Below, piece by piece: positions 24,385 to 37,246 of a stretch of 64,000 bases of DNA; within the stretch, counting starts at the first letter, position 1, and each line of letters opens with the position of its first letter. Location: contig CM070873.1 in assembly GCA_036365515.1 (NCBI GenBank), positions 79,336,029-79,400,028 of the forward strand, read 5' to 3'. The stretch is from Torymus aiolomorphi (Eukaryota > Arthropoda > Insecta > Hymenoptera > Torymidae). The notes beneath the pieces were generated by a model that did no database searches, was not told the DNA's origin, and was given only the letters and a program-made list of their open reading frames with translations. A program made the position numbers and the translations under genes.

Positions 24385-26800
24385 AATAAAATTACATCAT
24401 AACAATTGTAAGTTATTTTTAATATTAAAAAGATTGGTATATTTAAAAATACAGAATTTTATAGAAAAAACTATCTATATACGATAAAAGCCATACAATT
24501 CTATTGGTATGTTGAAATATATCATTGAAGAAAAATGAATAAAATGACGCATTGAACTTCAATATCGCAATCCAGTTTCCAGCTCTCCCAAGCGTCAGCC
24601 ACACCACTTAAAATTTCTCCGACTTATCTGTATCCCCCGCAGTCACACTCCCGCGAGCGCGACTTTCGTATATACAGCCATTTCGCTCCACATCTCTCGC
24701 ACTCGGGAGACAGCGCGATATATATACGCCGAGCGCGCCCCTTTTCTTCCGCGACTTCCACGCGGCGTGTCCGGTCGCTCTTGCGCTTTCTCGTGACGTA
24801 AACTTTTACATAAAATAAAGCGCCACGGGCGCGAATATCGCTAATATTGCGCCCGGCGACACACGCGCTTGCGCAATAGCCAGCGCGCGCTGTTGACAAT
24901 AAAAAAAAAACACATCGAGACGGCGCGGCCCGCGGGGCACGTGTGTCGCTTTCTGCAGTGCTTATAAGCGCGGAGAAAGGTGGGAAAGCGCGAGAGAGGC
25001 TCGGATCGGTCGGAGTTCGAATTTTGCCGTTATACCGCGGGTTGTTATAATATGCCCGCTCTGTACTGTTATATGGTCGATGAAAAACGTGGGACTTTTT
25101 CGGCAGATTAAAGTTTCTTCGCATGTAGTAGTTATACTTTTTGTCGAGTTCAGCGTAGCAGCAAACGCTGATGGAGTTCTGAAGAGCTCGGGAGGAGGAT
25201 ACCGTGGTAGGTATATCGTTGAGGCTGTCGTTTACCGGGATTTTGTGCGCGATTAGGTGAAAGTCAATTGATATTAATTACGTTAGACGTTTATTCAATT
25301 GACTTGGTCAGTGAAAATGTACAAAGGCTCCTTTCAATGATAACTCTTACGTCAGATAGCTAATCAGCTCGTTATATAGCTACACCGAAATTTCATTAAG
25401 GCAATTTCTTCGACGGCGTATCCTTATGTTATTTGATACTCATTATTGAAAACTGAAAATAATGACACTACAATCGAAGATACATAAATCCTCTCGACTC
25501 CTTAAATCATCTGTACACGGTTTTACACGGAAATTACGTAACGTCGGAAAAAGGATTTTTTTGTTAATTTCAACTAATGAGTTCCATCAACTCTTTTTAT
25601 CACCCGTCATAAATACATCTCTCGAGCAAATAATAACCGTTAAGAATGCCCTTTAGACCAGAACCGATGAACCCATAAATTCGAACCTTCAATTAAAGCC
25701 ATTTTCGAAAAGCCGGCTTGCGCGCTAAAAAAGAAATAAGCTCGTGCGGCCGCAAAAATCAATAAATAACCGGCAAGCGACGTAAACGAGTGGCGCGCCA
25801 GTCGAATTCCACAGGCTTTTTTCATACCCCATTAGCCTACCATAAAGCGTCACGCCAGCCCATCCAATCTAACGGCAAAAATAGCTCGCCGATGCGGACC
25901 ATTAGCGCGACAAATCGACCTCGCTAAGTACTCTCTCAGTCTCATGATCTGCGAATAAAAAAAGCCTTTGGCAGACCGTAGAGAGGGAGAGTCATTGTTG
26001 CGATCTCAATCGTGCCGTGCGTGTGCGAGCTCGTGTACTCTTGTCTGTATACGCGGGAGCGGGAAAAATCGCCAGGAGGGATTATGTCAAGTCGGTCAGA
26101 CCTCGTGAATTCTTGCGCTGGATTCTTCCGAGAGAGAAACGAGTGTGCGAATTCGTTGCGAACTGGCGCGCGCGTGTGACTCGACGGGAGTGGGAAAGCT
26201 AGGGGCAGGGTGAAATCGAGATAAAGTCGTTTTACAATGATATTTTTACAATATTTATATACTGGTTCTTTATACGAATTAACGAGCTCGGTGGTTCGAG
26301 TGTGCCTTTGTTTACAATTGTTCGAAGCATTAAATTGAACTTCAAAACTCTATGCTTTATAGAACAAATTCTGCGTTTGCAGACAATATCAATTTGAAAG
26401 TATCAAAGCAAGCAGAATTAGAAGTGAAAGGCTGGAGCAAAGGGTATTAAAAAATCTTAGGCAAAGAAAAAAACTGCGGAGAAACTTAGAAAAAACAGTG
26501 CTTTACATAGACTAGCGCCAATGACGAAACGAATATTTGATCCGTTTCACTAGCGATTGTCACGCGCCCCGCAAAAAGCGCCGAAGGCTGGCGCCCGATT
26601 GAAATTTTCGTTATATTTGCGCTGGCTCAATCGCGCCAACCGATTGAACTGTCGCCGCCCGATTTTAATCGGCTGACATTTATAAGGGCTCCCGTAGTGT
26701 GGCGCGAATTGGCGCACCGTTGCCCAACGTACAGAGGAAACGCCAAGAGGTTTAATTCAAATCTGTTTATTCATTGCTATATAATTATTTTTAGGCGTCA
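23612..26800. other. non-coding stretch
   Basis: No supported gene. An AC microsatellite lies at 24260-24383. Two CpG-rich islands lie at about 24540-25260 and 25640-26230. The first switches from C-rich (24601-24660 has 24 C and 8 G) to G-rich (25181-25240 has 9 C and 24 G). A 166-codon minus-strand frame over it (24624-25124) is a by-product of this composition. 26500-26750 is a further CpG-rich patch with repeated GGCGC words. Confidence 0.55.
24260..24383. repeat. (AC)n microsatellite
   Basis: About 124 bases of nearly pure AC repeat with a few CG and single-base interruptions in the middle. A long alternating purine-pyrimidine tract, likely polymorphic in length. Confidence 0.95.
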
Positions 26801-27678
26801 CCCTGGTAGAAAATAGACCAACTTCGTTGGTTAACATGTTAATCAAATGGAAGCATTTCTACTTAAGATTAACGTCGAAATTTAATTAAAACTATCACTA
26901 CATTTTAAAGCACACTGAGAAAAGTAATTCCTTAACCCTTTCAGTCACGCAATTCGATTTTATTTGGCATTGAAGTGTGTAGTTCTCACCCCATCTTAGG
27001 CGTTGTAGTCACGTTTACTGTAATGTTGACATTGGATTCGGATTCAGCGTAAAAAAAATATTGGAAACATATATTTACTCTTATGTCAAAAAAAATTGAA
27101 TGGTGGGACTGAAAATATAAAAAAAAGTAAAATGACGTTATTATAGTGGCGTCTGTGACTGAAAGGATTAATACAAAGCAATGATTCATTTGTGACTCGA
27201 AAATCTTGTGATATTTATGACGGATTCCCATTCATTAACAGTTAAGAAATATGAGTTTCCGATATGTAGATCTGGTAACCTACAAAGTTAGGTTAGACAC
27301 GTTGCGATTACGATTAGTAAAGGAATCTTCGTACTTTATTTAGCTATGTATTTGAACCGAAACGTAATCTATAAAACAGTTTTATTCACAAATACCTGAC
27401 GTCCCAATAACATATTAATAACATATTATTTAGAAGTAATGCAGAGTACGAGCAGCATAGCAGTAGTATATGGATTTCAAATAACCGTTTCTTAACTGTT
27501 AATGAATCTCATTCGACGCAAAGAATCACTTTTCTCTGTGCATCTACAATATAATATTTCCACATGTATAAATAATTATTCTTCGTCGACAATAGCACAT
27601 AATTATGGTGTGACGTTTTTATCTAATTTAAGCATTGACGAACGGTTCGCCAACCGTTGATTAGCATTTCTACCAGGG
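26801..27678. mobile_element. element with CCCTGGTAGAAA termini
   Basis: The left end CCCTGGTAGAAAATAG and the right end (inverted) CCCTGGTAGAAATGC are inverted repeats. Just inside each end is a small separate hairpin: ACCAACTTCGTTGGT on the left and AACGGTTCGCCAACCGTT on the right. Another inverted-repeat element (26913-27540) lies inside. No ORF and no clear target-site duplication. Terminal repeats plus subterminal hairpins suggest a non-autonomous DNA transposon of unassigned superfamily. Confidence 0.6.
26913..27540. mobile_element. CACTGAGA-family element nested in the CCCTGGTAG element
   Basis: The left end CACTGAGAAAAGTAATTC and the right end (inverted) CACAGAGAAAAGTGATTC are matching termini of the CACTGAGA family. 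An internal perfect 19-bp inverted repeat (27231-27249 and 27488-27506) lies between them. It sits entirely within 26801-27678, so it appears to have inserted into that element. No ORF. Confidence 0.6.
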
Positions 27679-28765
27679 TAGATATGCAGATATATAATAT
27701 GCGGCTCGCTGCGCTTTATATCCATAATAGTTTTTAATGAAATAGAAAAATAAATGTTCATCGATAAGGTGATTTTGATTTACGTTCCATTAAAAAGTCA
27801 TGAATTTAATATAATATGTCTATGTGTAAATAGCTACGTCTTTATTGTATGGGGCGAGAACCGTATATACTTTGAGGCATAGTGCGAGTTTTTGTACCAG
27901 TAACGTACGTGTTATTTATTATCTAATGAGCAAAGTGAATGTTATAACTTCAAATGATTTATTTCACTTGCTTTAATTCATTCAATTACACCAACAGCAT
28001 TCGCTTATATGTTTGCCAATGTACGTGACAAACTTATGTGTGCTGGAAATAATAATTTTAAAAAGCTTTGAGCAATTTTACGTTTACCGTCATTTTCAAT
28101 TTATCGCAACTTTTGAAAACTTGATTGACAAGTTCTTAGCAGCCTAATATTAATATTGTGTGTATCACTCGTTCATTCCAACCATAAATTTTATTAGCCT
28201 CTATTAATTATTTCGATAAAATAAAAAAAAAATCTGCTTAAACCTGTTAAAAAGCCACATTACAACCGTTTCTTCATCGCTAAAAAACACAAGCTAATAC
28301 CTATATATGTGTTCACACGCTCTAGCCAAGAGTCGGAATCTCGCTCCCCGCGTGAAAAATCGCGCTCGCACGCAAACCTCCCCTGCGGAAAAAAGCCCCG
28401 GCATTCTCGCGCTCGCGGCGCATTACTCAACCCCCCACGCAACGTATATATGCGCACGTGAGCGGCGATGAATCTCGAATTCCGCGGAAAGTTCGTTTGG
28501 CCGCGCGCGGTACAAACGGATGCGAAACCGGATAAGCCGCGCGGAGATTCTCCGCGCGCTTCCGCCGCCGGGAATTTCCTCGCAGGTCAAGGGTCGCGGG
28601 AACGCGCCGTGGCCCTTCGTAGATTACGCGAGTCCGTGCAAAGAGACAAGCGTTAATTATTTCGAATTTTTGCAGGGGGGATCAGGCGGGGAGATGTGAA
28701 GAACTAATTCTAGGAATAAGATTGTGCAGGTTTTTTTTTTCTTTTCAATTGTGGAATATTTGAAC
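27679..28765. other. non-coding stretch with one CpG-rich island
   Basis: 27680-28250 is AT-rich without recognisable content. 28250-28720 is a CpG-rich island, C-rich to the left of about 28450 and G-rich at 28560-28720. No gene recognised. Confidence 0.55.
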
Positions 28766-29144
28766 GGAGAAAAATTTATTTGTAAACTTTACTCTTTTTA
28801 TAAGAAAATTTGTTATTTTTATAGTAGCGCTGGGATACACTCGACATGTGGGATTTTTACTGTTTTGAATAGTAATTTTTATGATTATCGTAGTAAATTT
28901 TATTTCTTAAATATTAATTTTTATTATTTTTGTAGAAAATTTTACTATATTTAAAATAGTATTTTTATGACTACTGCAAAAATAATAAAAATTACTGTTT
29001 CAAATAGTAAAATTTGCTATGAAAATCATAAAAATTACTATTTAAAACAGTATAAATCCCACAGGTCGAGTGTGTCCCAGGGCTACTATAAAAATAATAA
29101 ATTTTCTTATAAAAAGAGTAAAATTTACAGATAAATTTTTCTCC
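28766..29144. mobile_element. 379-bp foldback element
   Basis: The ends GGAGAAAAATTTAT and their complement bound two arms that pair over most of the element. Shared words in both arms include ACTCTTTTTATAAGAAAATT, GGGATACACTCGAC and its variant, and repeated AAATAGTAATTTTTATGA. The centre is AT-rich with ACTGTTT/AAACAGT repeats. No ORF. MITE-like; target duplication not evident. Confidence 0.7.
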
Positions 29145-32100
29145 ACGTAGACTTGGAATAGTAAAAGATAATCGTAATTAACGGTATATATTTCGATCGA
29201 TAAAATTAAATGGAAATCACATTAGCAAATCATTATGCGTAATATTATCAACTATACTGTGCACTATTCGAAAAATATCCATGCACGCAACAATGCATTC
29301 TTATCAACCGACGCATTCGTAGGCTACCATTTCGCGTATACGCCACTATCGAGATGTATTTTTAGTTGTCCATACAAGACACGCATACACTCTCTATAAA
29401 ACAATGCCACGGCGAATCGAAGAATGCGCTATCGCGTACGAATCGCGCGTGCTTTCTCGCCGTTGCGCAATCATATATAATAACCAGCTGTACTCCCATA
29501 TCCGAAGGCGAATGCGCACTGCCTACCTATCGAAAAGAAAGCAGCTGTCGCCGCGAATTTTTCCGCGCGCTCGCGCTCGTGTAATTAAGAAATTTCAGTA
29601 ACAGGAAGCGAAAAGTCTCTCTTCCTCTCTACAATACATCCAGATCCCCTCTTCGATTTCCATCTCTCGCCTACGCGCGTATATACATACCCCGTGCGCA
29701 TATATACGTATAGAACGCAAAAGAGAGACACACAATCGTATCTATCTCGGATCGCAGAGGCCCGCGCTCTGTTATCTCGCGCAGGCCTTTCCTGCGCGAG
29801 AGCGCGGCTGCCGATCGATCGATGCCATGCCGAGAGCGGAAGAATGCATGCATGCATGCATGCGCGATCGAGCGGCAGTGGGCGGCTTTGTTCGGGAGAG
29901 GGATGCATTACGTCGCGCGCGGCTCTTGCGACGCCCGATACGCCGTATTAACGTTTAATGGCGCGATTAAGCGTGACTGCGGCGTGTCGTGGGTGTTGTC
30001 GCCATGGAGAGATAGCTGTGTGTGTATGAATGCGAGAGGTAATGGACGTTTGTTTTGCTGGAGTTTATGCTTTCGTTTTGCCATCCGAGAGAGAATGTTG
30101 TGGGAATGCTTGAGATAAAGAGAGCTGTATACGCCGAGGCGAAAAAAAGGGACGTGGAATTTTGACGTAAGGGTTGTGTAAATAGTTTTTTATGAAACAC
30201 GTAGGAATGCGATATAATTAAGGCCATTAATCTTGTTAAGTGTGTCTTATTAATTGTCAAATTAGTAGGTAAACTTTAACTTTGTTAAAAAGACTAGGAT
30301 AACATTTTTAATGATCGTTTATACCAGAATAGAATTAAAATTGTCAAATCTTTTTCTTTATTATAATGTATGAAGTTGACTCTCAAAATAGAGTTGATTA
30401 GAATATGTACGTAACCACTTTGTGATATAACGAAACAATGATACTAGTCGTCTATACCTTTAACGCATCTTCTTCATTATTTCAAAATAAACGTTTCTTA
30501 CTTTAAGGAATACGATGTCATTTATCTTTTGCATTGTTACTCCACTCGCTATAAATCAATAATTTTCACTTCTCGAAAGTTATATAAATCTCAATAATTA
30601 TAATTTAACGTCAACGTAACATTCAATTTTAACAATGACGTAGAGACTTATATATTACATAAATGAAATTTTACTCTAAAGAACATAACAAATAAATTTT
30701 GACTAATGCTTTTGCTCCACTTGAAAATTCAGCTTCCAGAAGAATTTATGGCCCAATAACTTTTCACTTTACGAATATACTCACATAGCACGTTACACTC
30801 AAAGCACTTCGTTCACAAACGGCGCAGTTATCATCTCTGACACAGAAGTATCAATCAAAAAGGATTCGCTCGCGCAACACTTGCGCGCAATTGAAAAGCC
30901 CGCTTCCATTAACCCACACCCGGTTGAATGGCGCGCGCGCGAACGAGCTAACTAATTAATTCGCACGCAGAGTCGGTGCACTGCACAGCCTCCGAAAGAG
31001 AACAAGCGCGCGCATTGAAAAAAAGCTCTCTTTCGAGCCGTCGACACAATGCATAGCAGCTCGCTGCTGGAACATCAATCGGGGACTCTCCGCGCCGAGA
31101 GCCATATATCTCCGCTCATAAGCGCGTGTACTAGGCTTCTGAGAAAAATCGGCCCAGATGAGGACTAAATTACGTCGCCATTGTTCCGCGTGGTGAGCGA
31201 TTAATCACACTGATCGACATAGCGCTCGAGCGAATGAAAAACCGGCGGATTTCGCAATCAGAACATCTTTTCGCGAGTATATATACTTACCTATAGTTTG
31301 TATGCGCGAGGCCGTAAAAAACATAGCAATAGTCAAGTCATAGACATCCGGCGCGCGCCGCCTAGTGAATCGAGGACGCGGCGGCTCCTGGGCTTTATTT
31401 CTATGCGCGGACGAAGATTCGTGATGCGATCGCGACTGCAGCAGCGCTTTTCGCTTTTGCGAAATCGGAAACTGCGGAGATGTGCTGTTTCATGCCGGTT
31501 CTTCGGCCGGAAGTATTTATAATGCGGCTTTGCGAAGGTTTACTAAGTGCTCATATATTACTTTTGTGTAATGAGTAGGTTATATACCTTCGAAAGAGTT
31601 TGTTGATGTCGTTTGCTTCTGTAATAAGGACGAAGAGAAACTCTCGCTCTAAAATCGCAGACTATAAAGCTGCATTCTGTACCAATCAGAAATGTTTTAT
31701 TCTGTCACAAGCAAGTTTCAGATTGCCTCATTTTTTTCAATACACTTAATCTATGTAACGAGCACGTACGTTTCATTAACCCACTATTACTACACAACGA
31801 CGCGCACCAATTATACACATTCTTTACGCGACTAAAAAAAGGATTTCATAATCACGTCTAACGCGCTGCAATCTTCCATTTTGATAAGCGAGATCGACGA
31901 TTAAGATTTCCTAAAGACGCTGACCGCGACGAAAATAGAAATATAAGGAGAGGAAAGGAAGGCGATAATCATCTCCCGCGTCCGCGCGCGCAGTGCGGCC
32001 ACAATAAAGAGAGTACGCACTTTTACGCGCAGATAGGACATTGGCCCACATCGGCTCAAATTACCATTTTCCGTTTGTCGAGGCGAATTTTCATTGCGCG

Positions 32101-32494
32101 CTTTAGGCGCAGTGATTTGTGCGCCGCGTGGCTGGATTTTGAATAATCGTAATGAATTGTGACAAAACGAGGCGTTAACGTCGGGGTATAAATAATGGAC
32201 CGTGTCGATTGGTTGCTTCACGCGTCGCTCCCGTTTAGTTTTAATGAAATAATTACGAAGTAGAGGTTTTAGCGATAAATTTGAAGATTAGGTAGAAAAG
32301 AGAAAATGTGGCTGAAATACAAATTACATTTTACGCTGTGTTTGAGGAAACTGGAGGGACCATGGGAAAATTTTGAAGATTGATCTTGAGATGACATATT
32401 AAAATAATAATAATAATATTTCTCCACTTATCTTTATCGTTTGAATGTATATCTTATATATACAAATTATTTTATTTTTTGCAGTAAATAAAAC
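29145..32494. other. non-coding stretch with several CpG-rich islands
   Basis: Islands at about 29270-30180, 30780-31560 and 31780-32240 each run from C-rich on the left to G-rich on the right. The first contains a TGCA repeat (29844-29863). No protein gene recognised. The last 200 bp become AT-rich and lead into the third recursive splice site. Confidence 0.55.
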
Positions 32495-32528
32495 CCTAAT
32501 AATATTTCTCTTTTTGTTACAGGTAAGT
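32495..32528 (+). promoter_or_regulatory. recursive (ratcheting) splice site 3
   Basis: CCTAAT (32495-32500) is a plausible branch point. It is followed by a pyrimidine-rich tract and TTGTTACAG ending at 32522, with GTAAGT starting at 32523. Spacing from site 2 is 16.5 kb. A further TTTTTTGCAG lies about 40 bp upstream (ending 32484) and could act as a decoy acceptor. Confidence 0.72.
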
Positions 32529-34954
32529 TACAAACTCCCAATCTGGATTCATCAAGTCATCTGCATAACTTGAATTTGTACTATACTAGTCAGGTTTGAC
32601 AGTGTTAAGTTGAAATATTTTATCCCGTGAAGTAGGTTTTTTTATCTACAATCAATAGTAACAGTCTTTCAAAGGAACGATTAATTATGAATTCTTTTTG
32701 AATTTGAATTCGAACAATTCTTTTTATTCATTGTGAATTACACATAAAGCGCGCTCTTATAACAGAAAGCGAAAATGGCCTGTAATTTCTCACAATTATC
32801 TTTACAGCGCAATAAATCATGAAAATGAAACTGAACTATCCATAAATCAAAGGAAAAACTTCGCATTCCAGCTAAACTGCCATTTTCGTCAACCCAAAGA
32901 GATCTCTCACAGCTGCGCGAGCTGCGAAAAAAAGCTCCAAGGTCCAAGCCCAATCACGTGCGAATTCTCATCAAGGAACATTTGCCATCCCAACCGGTTT
33001 CCACTGGCTCGCTCGCTCGCGCTATATTCACAAGGGCCGGTGTATACACAGCATTGTCCGCGCAATCGGATGCGAGCACTGCGCACGCGCAACACCGCGC
33101 GTCAATTAACTCTCCGCGATCGCCAGTCGAATATAAAAGGATACCGTTAGTGTATAGACGCGCGGCATGGGAAATATCGCGAGCGAGCGCGTTTTCTAGA
33201 TCTGGCGAGATTTATATCGGAGACGGGGGGAGAGACGTCAAGAGAGTTATGATCGTACGGTGAGAAATACGCGGTGCGCACAGCGAAGGGATAGTCGCAC
33301 ACGCGTTGCGCGAGACCCGCGTAGTGGTGTATTGTGATTCCGAGATTTCCGCGCGGGCTCTCTGTGTGATTACCTTTTGTGGGTGTATGATTTAATGGAC
33401 GGGCGATTATATGCGCGCAAGATCGTCGATTATTTTTAACGAGTTTAATTAGTCGCCTGCGCGCGCGCGCGAGTGAGTTCGATCTTGACGAAACTGCCCG
33501 GCTTTTGAAATGTCGAGCGTTTTCGTAAGATTTTTCGTTGTTATGGATGAGTGTAATCGCGGTCGAGTGAACGCGCGCGGCCTCAATCAATTTTCTTCAT
33601 CTTCATTAGTTCAACGATCTTGATAGATTCAATTATACTTCTTTTTGATGAATTAACTTTCTCGGCGTGTGCTTCATATATATATAATATACCTAATGAT
33701 TTAATTATTTCGACATATCTAATCGTTTAATACCTATATATTGAGATATCATTTAACGAGATTTTATTAAATAAGACTGCTATAAATTCCATTAATTTTG
33801 AAAAAGCATATCGCTACAGAGTATATAAAGCTCAGGTCAAGCTATAAACTATTGCAGGCGAGAGGCCCGCGCGTATCCTTAAAGTATTTATTACGCTATC
33901 CAAGCCGGACGGCACTTTTTCACTTTCTATTTTACATTTCTCACCCACAAGTGGCAAAGCTCGCGAGCCCCTCGATACATAAAACTCGGCAAGGCGGCTA
34001 TATACACAAGACCACGTGGCCCGCGCACGCGCGATTTCGATCTCGAGCCTTGCGAGCTTGCTCCATCGAGCATAGCGCAAGGATACGCTGGGCGAGGCGA
34101 TAAGCGCGCTCGATCGCGATTCCGCCAGCCTTGGCAGAATGATAACGTGGGAAGGGGAGAAAGGAAACGGCGGCGGCGGCAGTGGCACTCATTATGGAAA
34201 AGCGAGTGCCGAGCGGAGGGCGGTTTTTCCTTTATAAATTATTGAAAGCCGTTTTGAAAGTTGCACGCGCGAGTAGTATGCGCGCGAGTTAAAAATAGAG
34301 CGCGAGAAGAGGGGGGTGCTGTTTTTTTTTCGCGCGCGAGCCTGTATACGTTGTACCGGACGCGCGTATGTTGTTGCGCAAATTACACAATGTTACTTTG
34401 CTTTTCTTTATCGCGCGTTGACCGCCCCATAACTTATGGGCTCCTTACCGGCAAATTTCGGTTATACCTTTGTACATAATTTTGTGTGTTTTGGGAGTGG
34501 AGTTTCTTTGGGATCACTGGGCCGTTGTGTTTTTTTGAGGAAAATCGAGAGCGGGTATTAGGCGCGCGTAACGGCTGTTTGACCGTTTTCCAGAGTGTGC
34601 AATTATTCGCGCGTTCGGATGTAAGCGATTTTTTGAGGAATAATCAATTTGAAAAAATGCCCCTGTTTTATTGAGCTTGCATCTAAGTCGCGACTTTCAA
34701 CCGGTTATCTTTAACCGGTTATCGCTGACTTAAATGACAGCCACTTGGCGCGGAGATAATTTTGTCATTATCAGCCGTGCACTGATTCAGTTTCTCTCTA
34801 TTAAATTATTGGCAAAGTGCCCGTGCAAGCGGCTTTGATACATAATTCGAGCACAGGTTTATAGGGAAATACAATACTTACATATTTTACGCGATTTAAC
34901 GTTCGCGAAATTTCTATTATGTAAGTGGAAAATGCAGAATCGAGGGACCGAAAT
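32529..34954. other. non-coding stretch with CpG-rich islands
   Basis: Islands at about 32740-33600 and 33830-34680. Each starts C-rich and ends G-rich on the plus strand. Long overlapping frames on both strands (up to 147 codons, 33147-33590) have no domain and are attributed to composition. No gene recognised. Confidence 0.5.
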
Positions 34955-36760
34955 TTCTCCATCACATATTACACTATTTCTTACCCACGTAGGCACGTCA
35001 ACTTTCTTATACGTGTCGATACGGAATCAAGCCAAAAAATTATTTTCCCGATTCATCTAATAATACACAGCTAAATCTTAAACCAACAGAGCAATTAAAT
35101 TCGATTCTAATCGCGCGCCTTAAACAATTACACCTTAATTATTACAGCCCAGCCGCGAGCACATACAAGCGAACAATCAAGCACTATAATTTATTTTCTC
35201 ATTACGCGAAACTATCTCCATCCCGATGGCGTGTCGAACAACGCACCTCCATCAAGATATTACCTCAATAAACCATCAATCCGCTCGGCTTATACACCTC
35301 GATCCCTCCTCTCAATTCAAGCCAAAAAAAAGTCAGCCTCCTTACGCCACCCAGAACCAACAAAACTACTCTCTTATCTAAAATTGAAAGCCGTAAAACC
35401 GACATCAGACTTCGCACAGGCGTATACACGCCCGTTGCGCAACTGCGCAGAGCCATTGAAAATCATCTCTCCGGCTTAGCAGCAGCGGCACACAATCGCG
35501 CCGAAAATTGGCATTCGCGCCTATATAATGCATACCGCTTGGGATCCCTCCTCCCGCCTGTTCCACGAAAGCGCGCGGAATTCAATTAAGCCCTCGCTGC
35601 AGCCTCCCTCCTATACCCGCGACACCTCGCGCGCTCTTTTTCGAAAGGCGCTCGTGACCGGCTCGCCGATCGTGGGACCGCGCAATAACCCCCGGCAGAG
35701 TCGTGAGTGGGTGTTCCCCGTAGCTATACACACACACACATATTACAAACATATATGTACGAGAGCGCGAGGAAACCTCTTCTCGGCGTTGTGTATACGC
35801 ACGCGGGCCGTGGCTATGGGAAAAAAGGTTACTCGATATACATCTGCTCAAATTTCGCGCGCGCGCGCGCGCGCGAGCTCGCATTTGCAAAATCACGAGC
35901 CACGAGGTGTTTTTCAGAAATTGCGCAAATTGGCATTTTTGCCGCGGCGGCTTTTCTAGTTACAACAGCGGGTGTGTCGGCTCTCTCGCTCTATATGTGT
36001 GTAAGTGTGTATAGATATAGGTAGTCAGCTGGCTGCTATAGCGTAATGATTGTGTTTCGTTGAATCTTATTATTAGAGGTGGGAGAAAGGGGCAGGCGCA
36101 CGCGTGCGTACCAGAAGTGTTTTCAGAGACTCGCCTCTGTGCCGTGCGGTTATAGAGTTTTCTTTTCGGGCACTTTGGCTCACACACATAGCGATCGCAT
36201 TACTCTTGACGTCTTTGATTTAGGATATTGCATGTACGTTATAGGGGCAGGATTTTTAAGTGTCGAAAGTGAATCTGAACGAATGCACGCGAAATGTGTC
36301 TTGTCTCGCGTATGGCCCGCGTGAAAAGAGGCACCGTAATGGAGTGTGAAATAACGTAATACGTATATATGTGTATGGGACAATGTATTTATCTCTGCGG
36401 TGTGTCAGTCGATATTTCATTTTCTCTATATATTCCTTTGGCACCTTGATACCCGATGTCACATATTATTTCGTCAACTTTTTAACGCTTTTCCTCTGCT
36501 TTCTCTCTGGTGTCGACGGGCTATTTATTGTACGATATTTATTTTCGACTTTTGAATTGTAACTCGCGAGGAAAGTTTTAATTGAAGCACGCGCGCGTTA
36601 TCAATATCTTTCGATATTTAATGCTTACCTGTGACTGATGCGTAAATTGATTTTACCAGCTAAAAAATTCAAAGCGTATGTTATGTGTGAAGAAAGTTGC
36701 TTCCATTTGATTAATAATATAGTTACTCCACTAAATGTTACCATAAATTTTCTTTATTTT
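34955..36760. other. CpG-rich island with strong skew switch
   Basis: Left part: 35161-35220 has 15 C, 5 G, 23 A, 17 T. Right part: 36001-36060 has 6 C, 18 G, 14 A, 22 T. The switch falls near 35720-35900, where there is a short AC run and a (CG)n tract (35856-35875). Open frames are composition-driven. No gene recognised. Confidence 0.6.
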
Positions 36761-36862
36761 CCTCGACCTATTATGTAATTTTACCATTTAAAATCCCCAC
36801 AATTACTTTAAAAACGTACCACTCGTATATGATACAAATACAATAACTACTTTATCCTTACA

Positions 36863-36963
36863 GAGGAGAAAAAGTCCAACCCTACGCTCGAAAGGCACAT
36901 GTACCTTGTGCAACGGACCTACTAGTGTCAAATTACAATCATTATAAGCGTCAAACAGCTAGA
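36863..36963 (+). other. weak candidate exon
   Basis: CTTTATCCTTACAG is a good acceptor ending at 36862, and AGAG|GTAATA gives a passable donor at 36963/36964. The 101-base segment is open in one frame. It lies 4.3 kb beyond the last recursive site on the same strand, so it could be an exon of the presumed host gene. It encodes nothing I recognise, and chance is a serious alternative. Confidence 0.15.
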
Positions 36964-37194
36964 GGTAATAATTACGGCCATTATAAAACCGTATTACATC
37001 GGGGTCGAGAGCGCACACTTCGGTATCCTTTTTCATCCGGTATCTCCGCATCTATCACATCCCCCACGGCTTGTTCGCTCGCTCGCTCGCAACTTGAACA
37101 CGCCGATTTTTCGCGCGGACGCTAATGCAACGCGAAGGCGTGGACTTTTACCTCCACCTCGAAGCATAAAAAGAGCGCCAAAGAGGAAGGCGCA

Positions 37195-37246
<52 letters not shown>

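Noticed and set aside
24624..25124. 166-codon minus-strand open frame
   Set aside because: Lies exactly over an island whose skewed, CpG-rich composition depletes stop codons; no recognisable motif.
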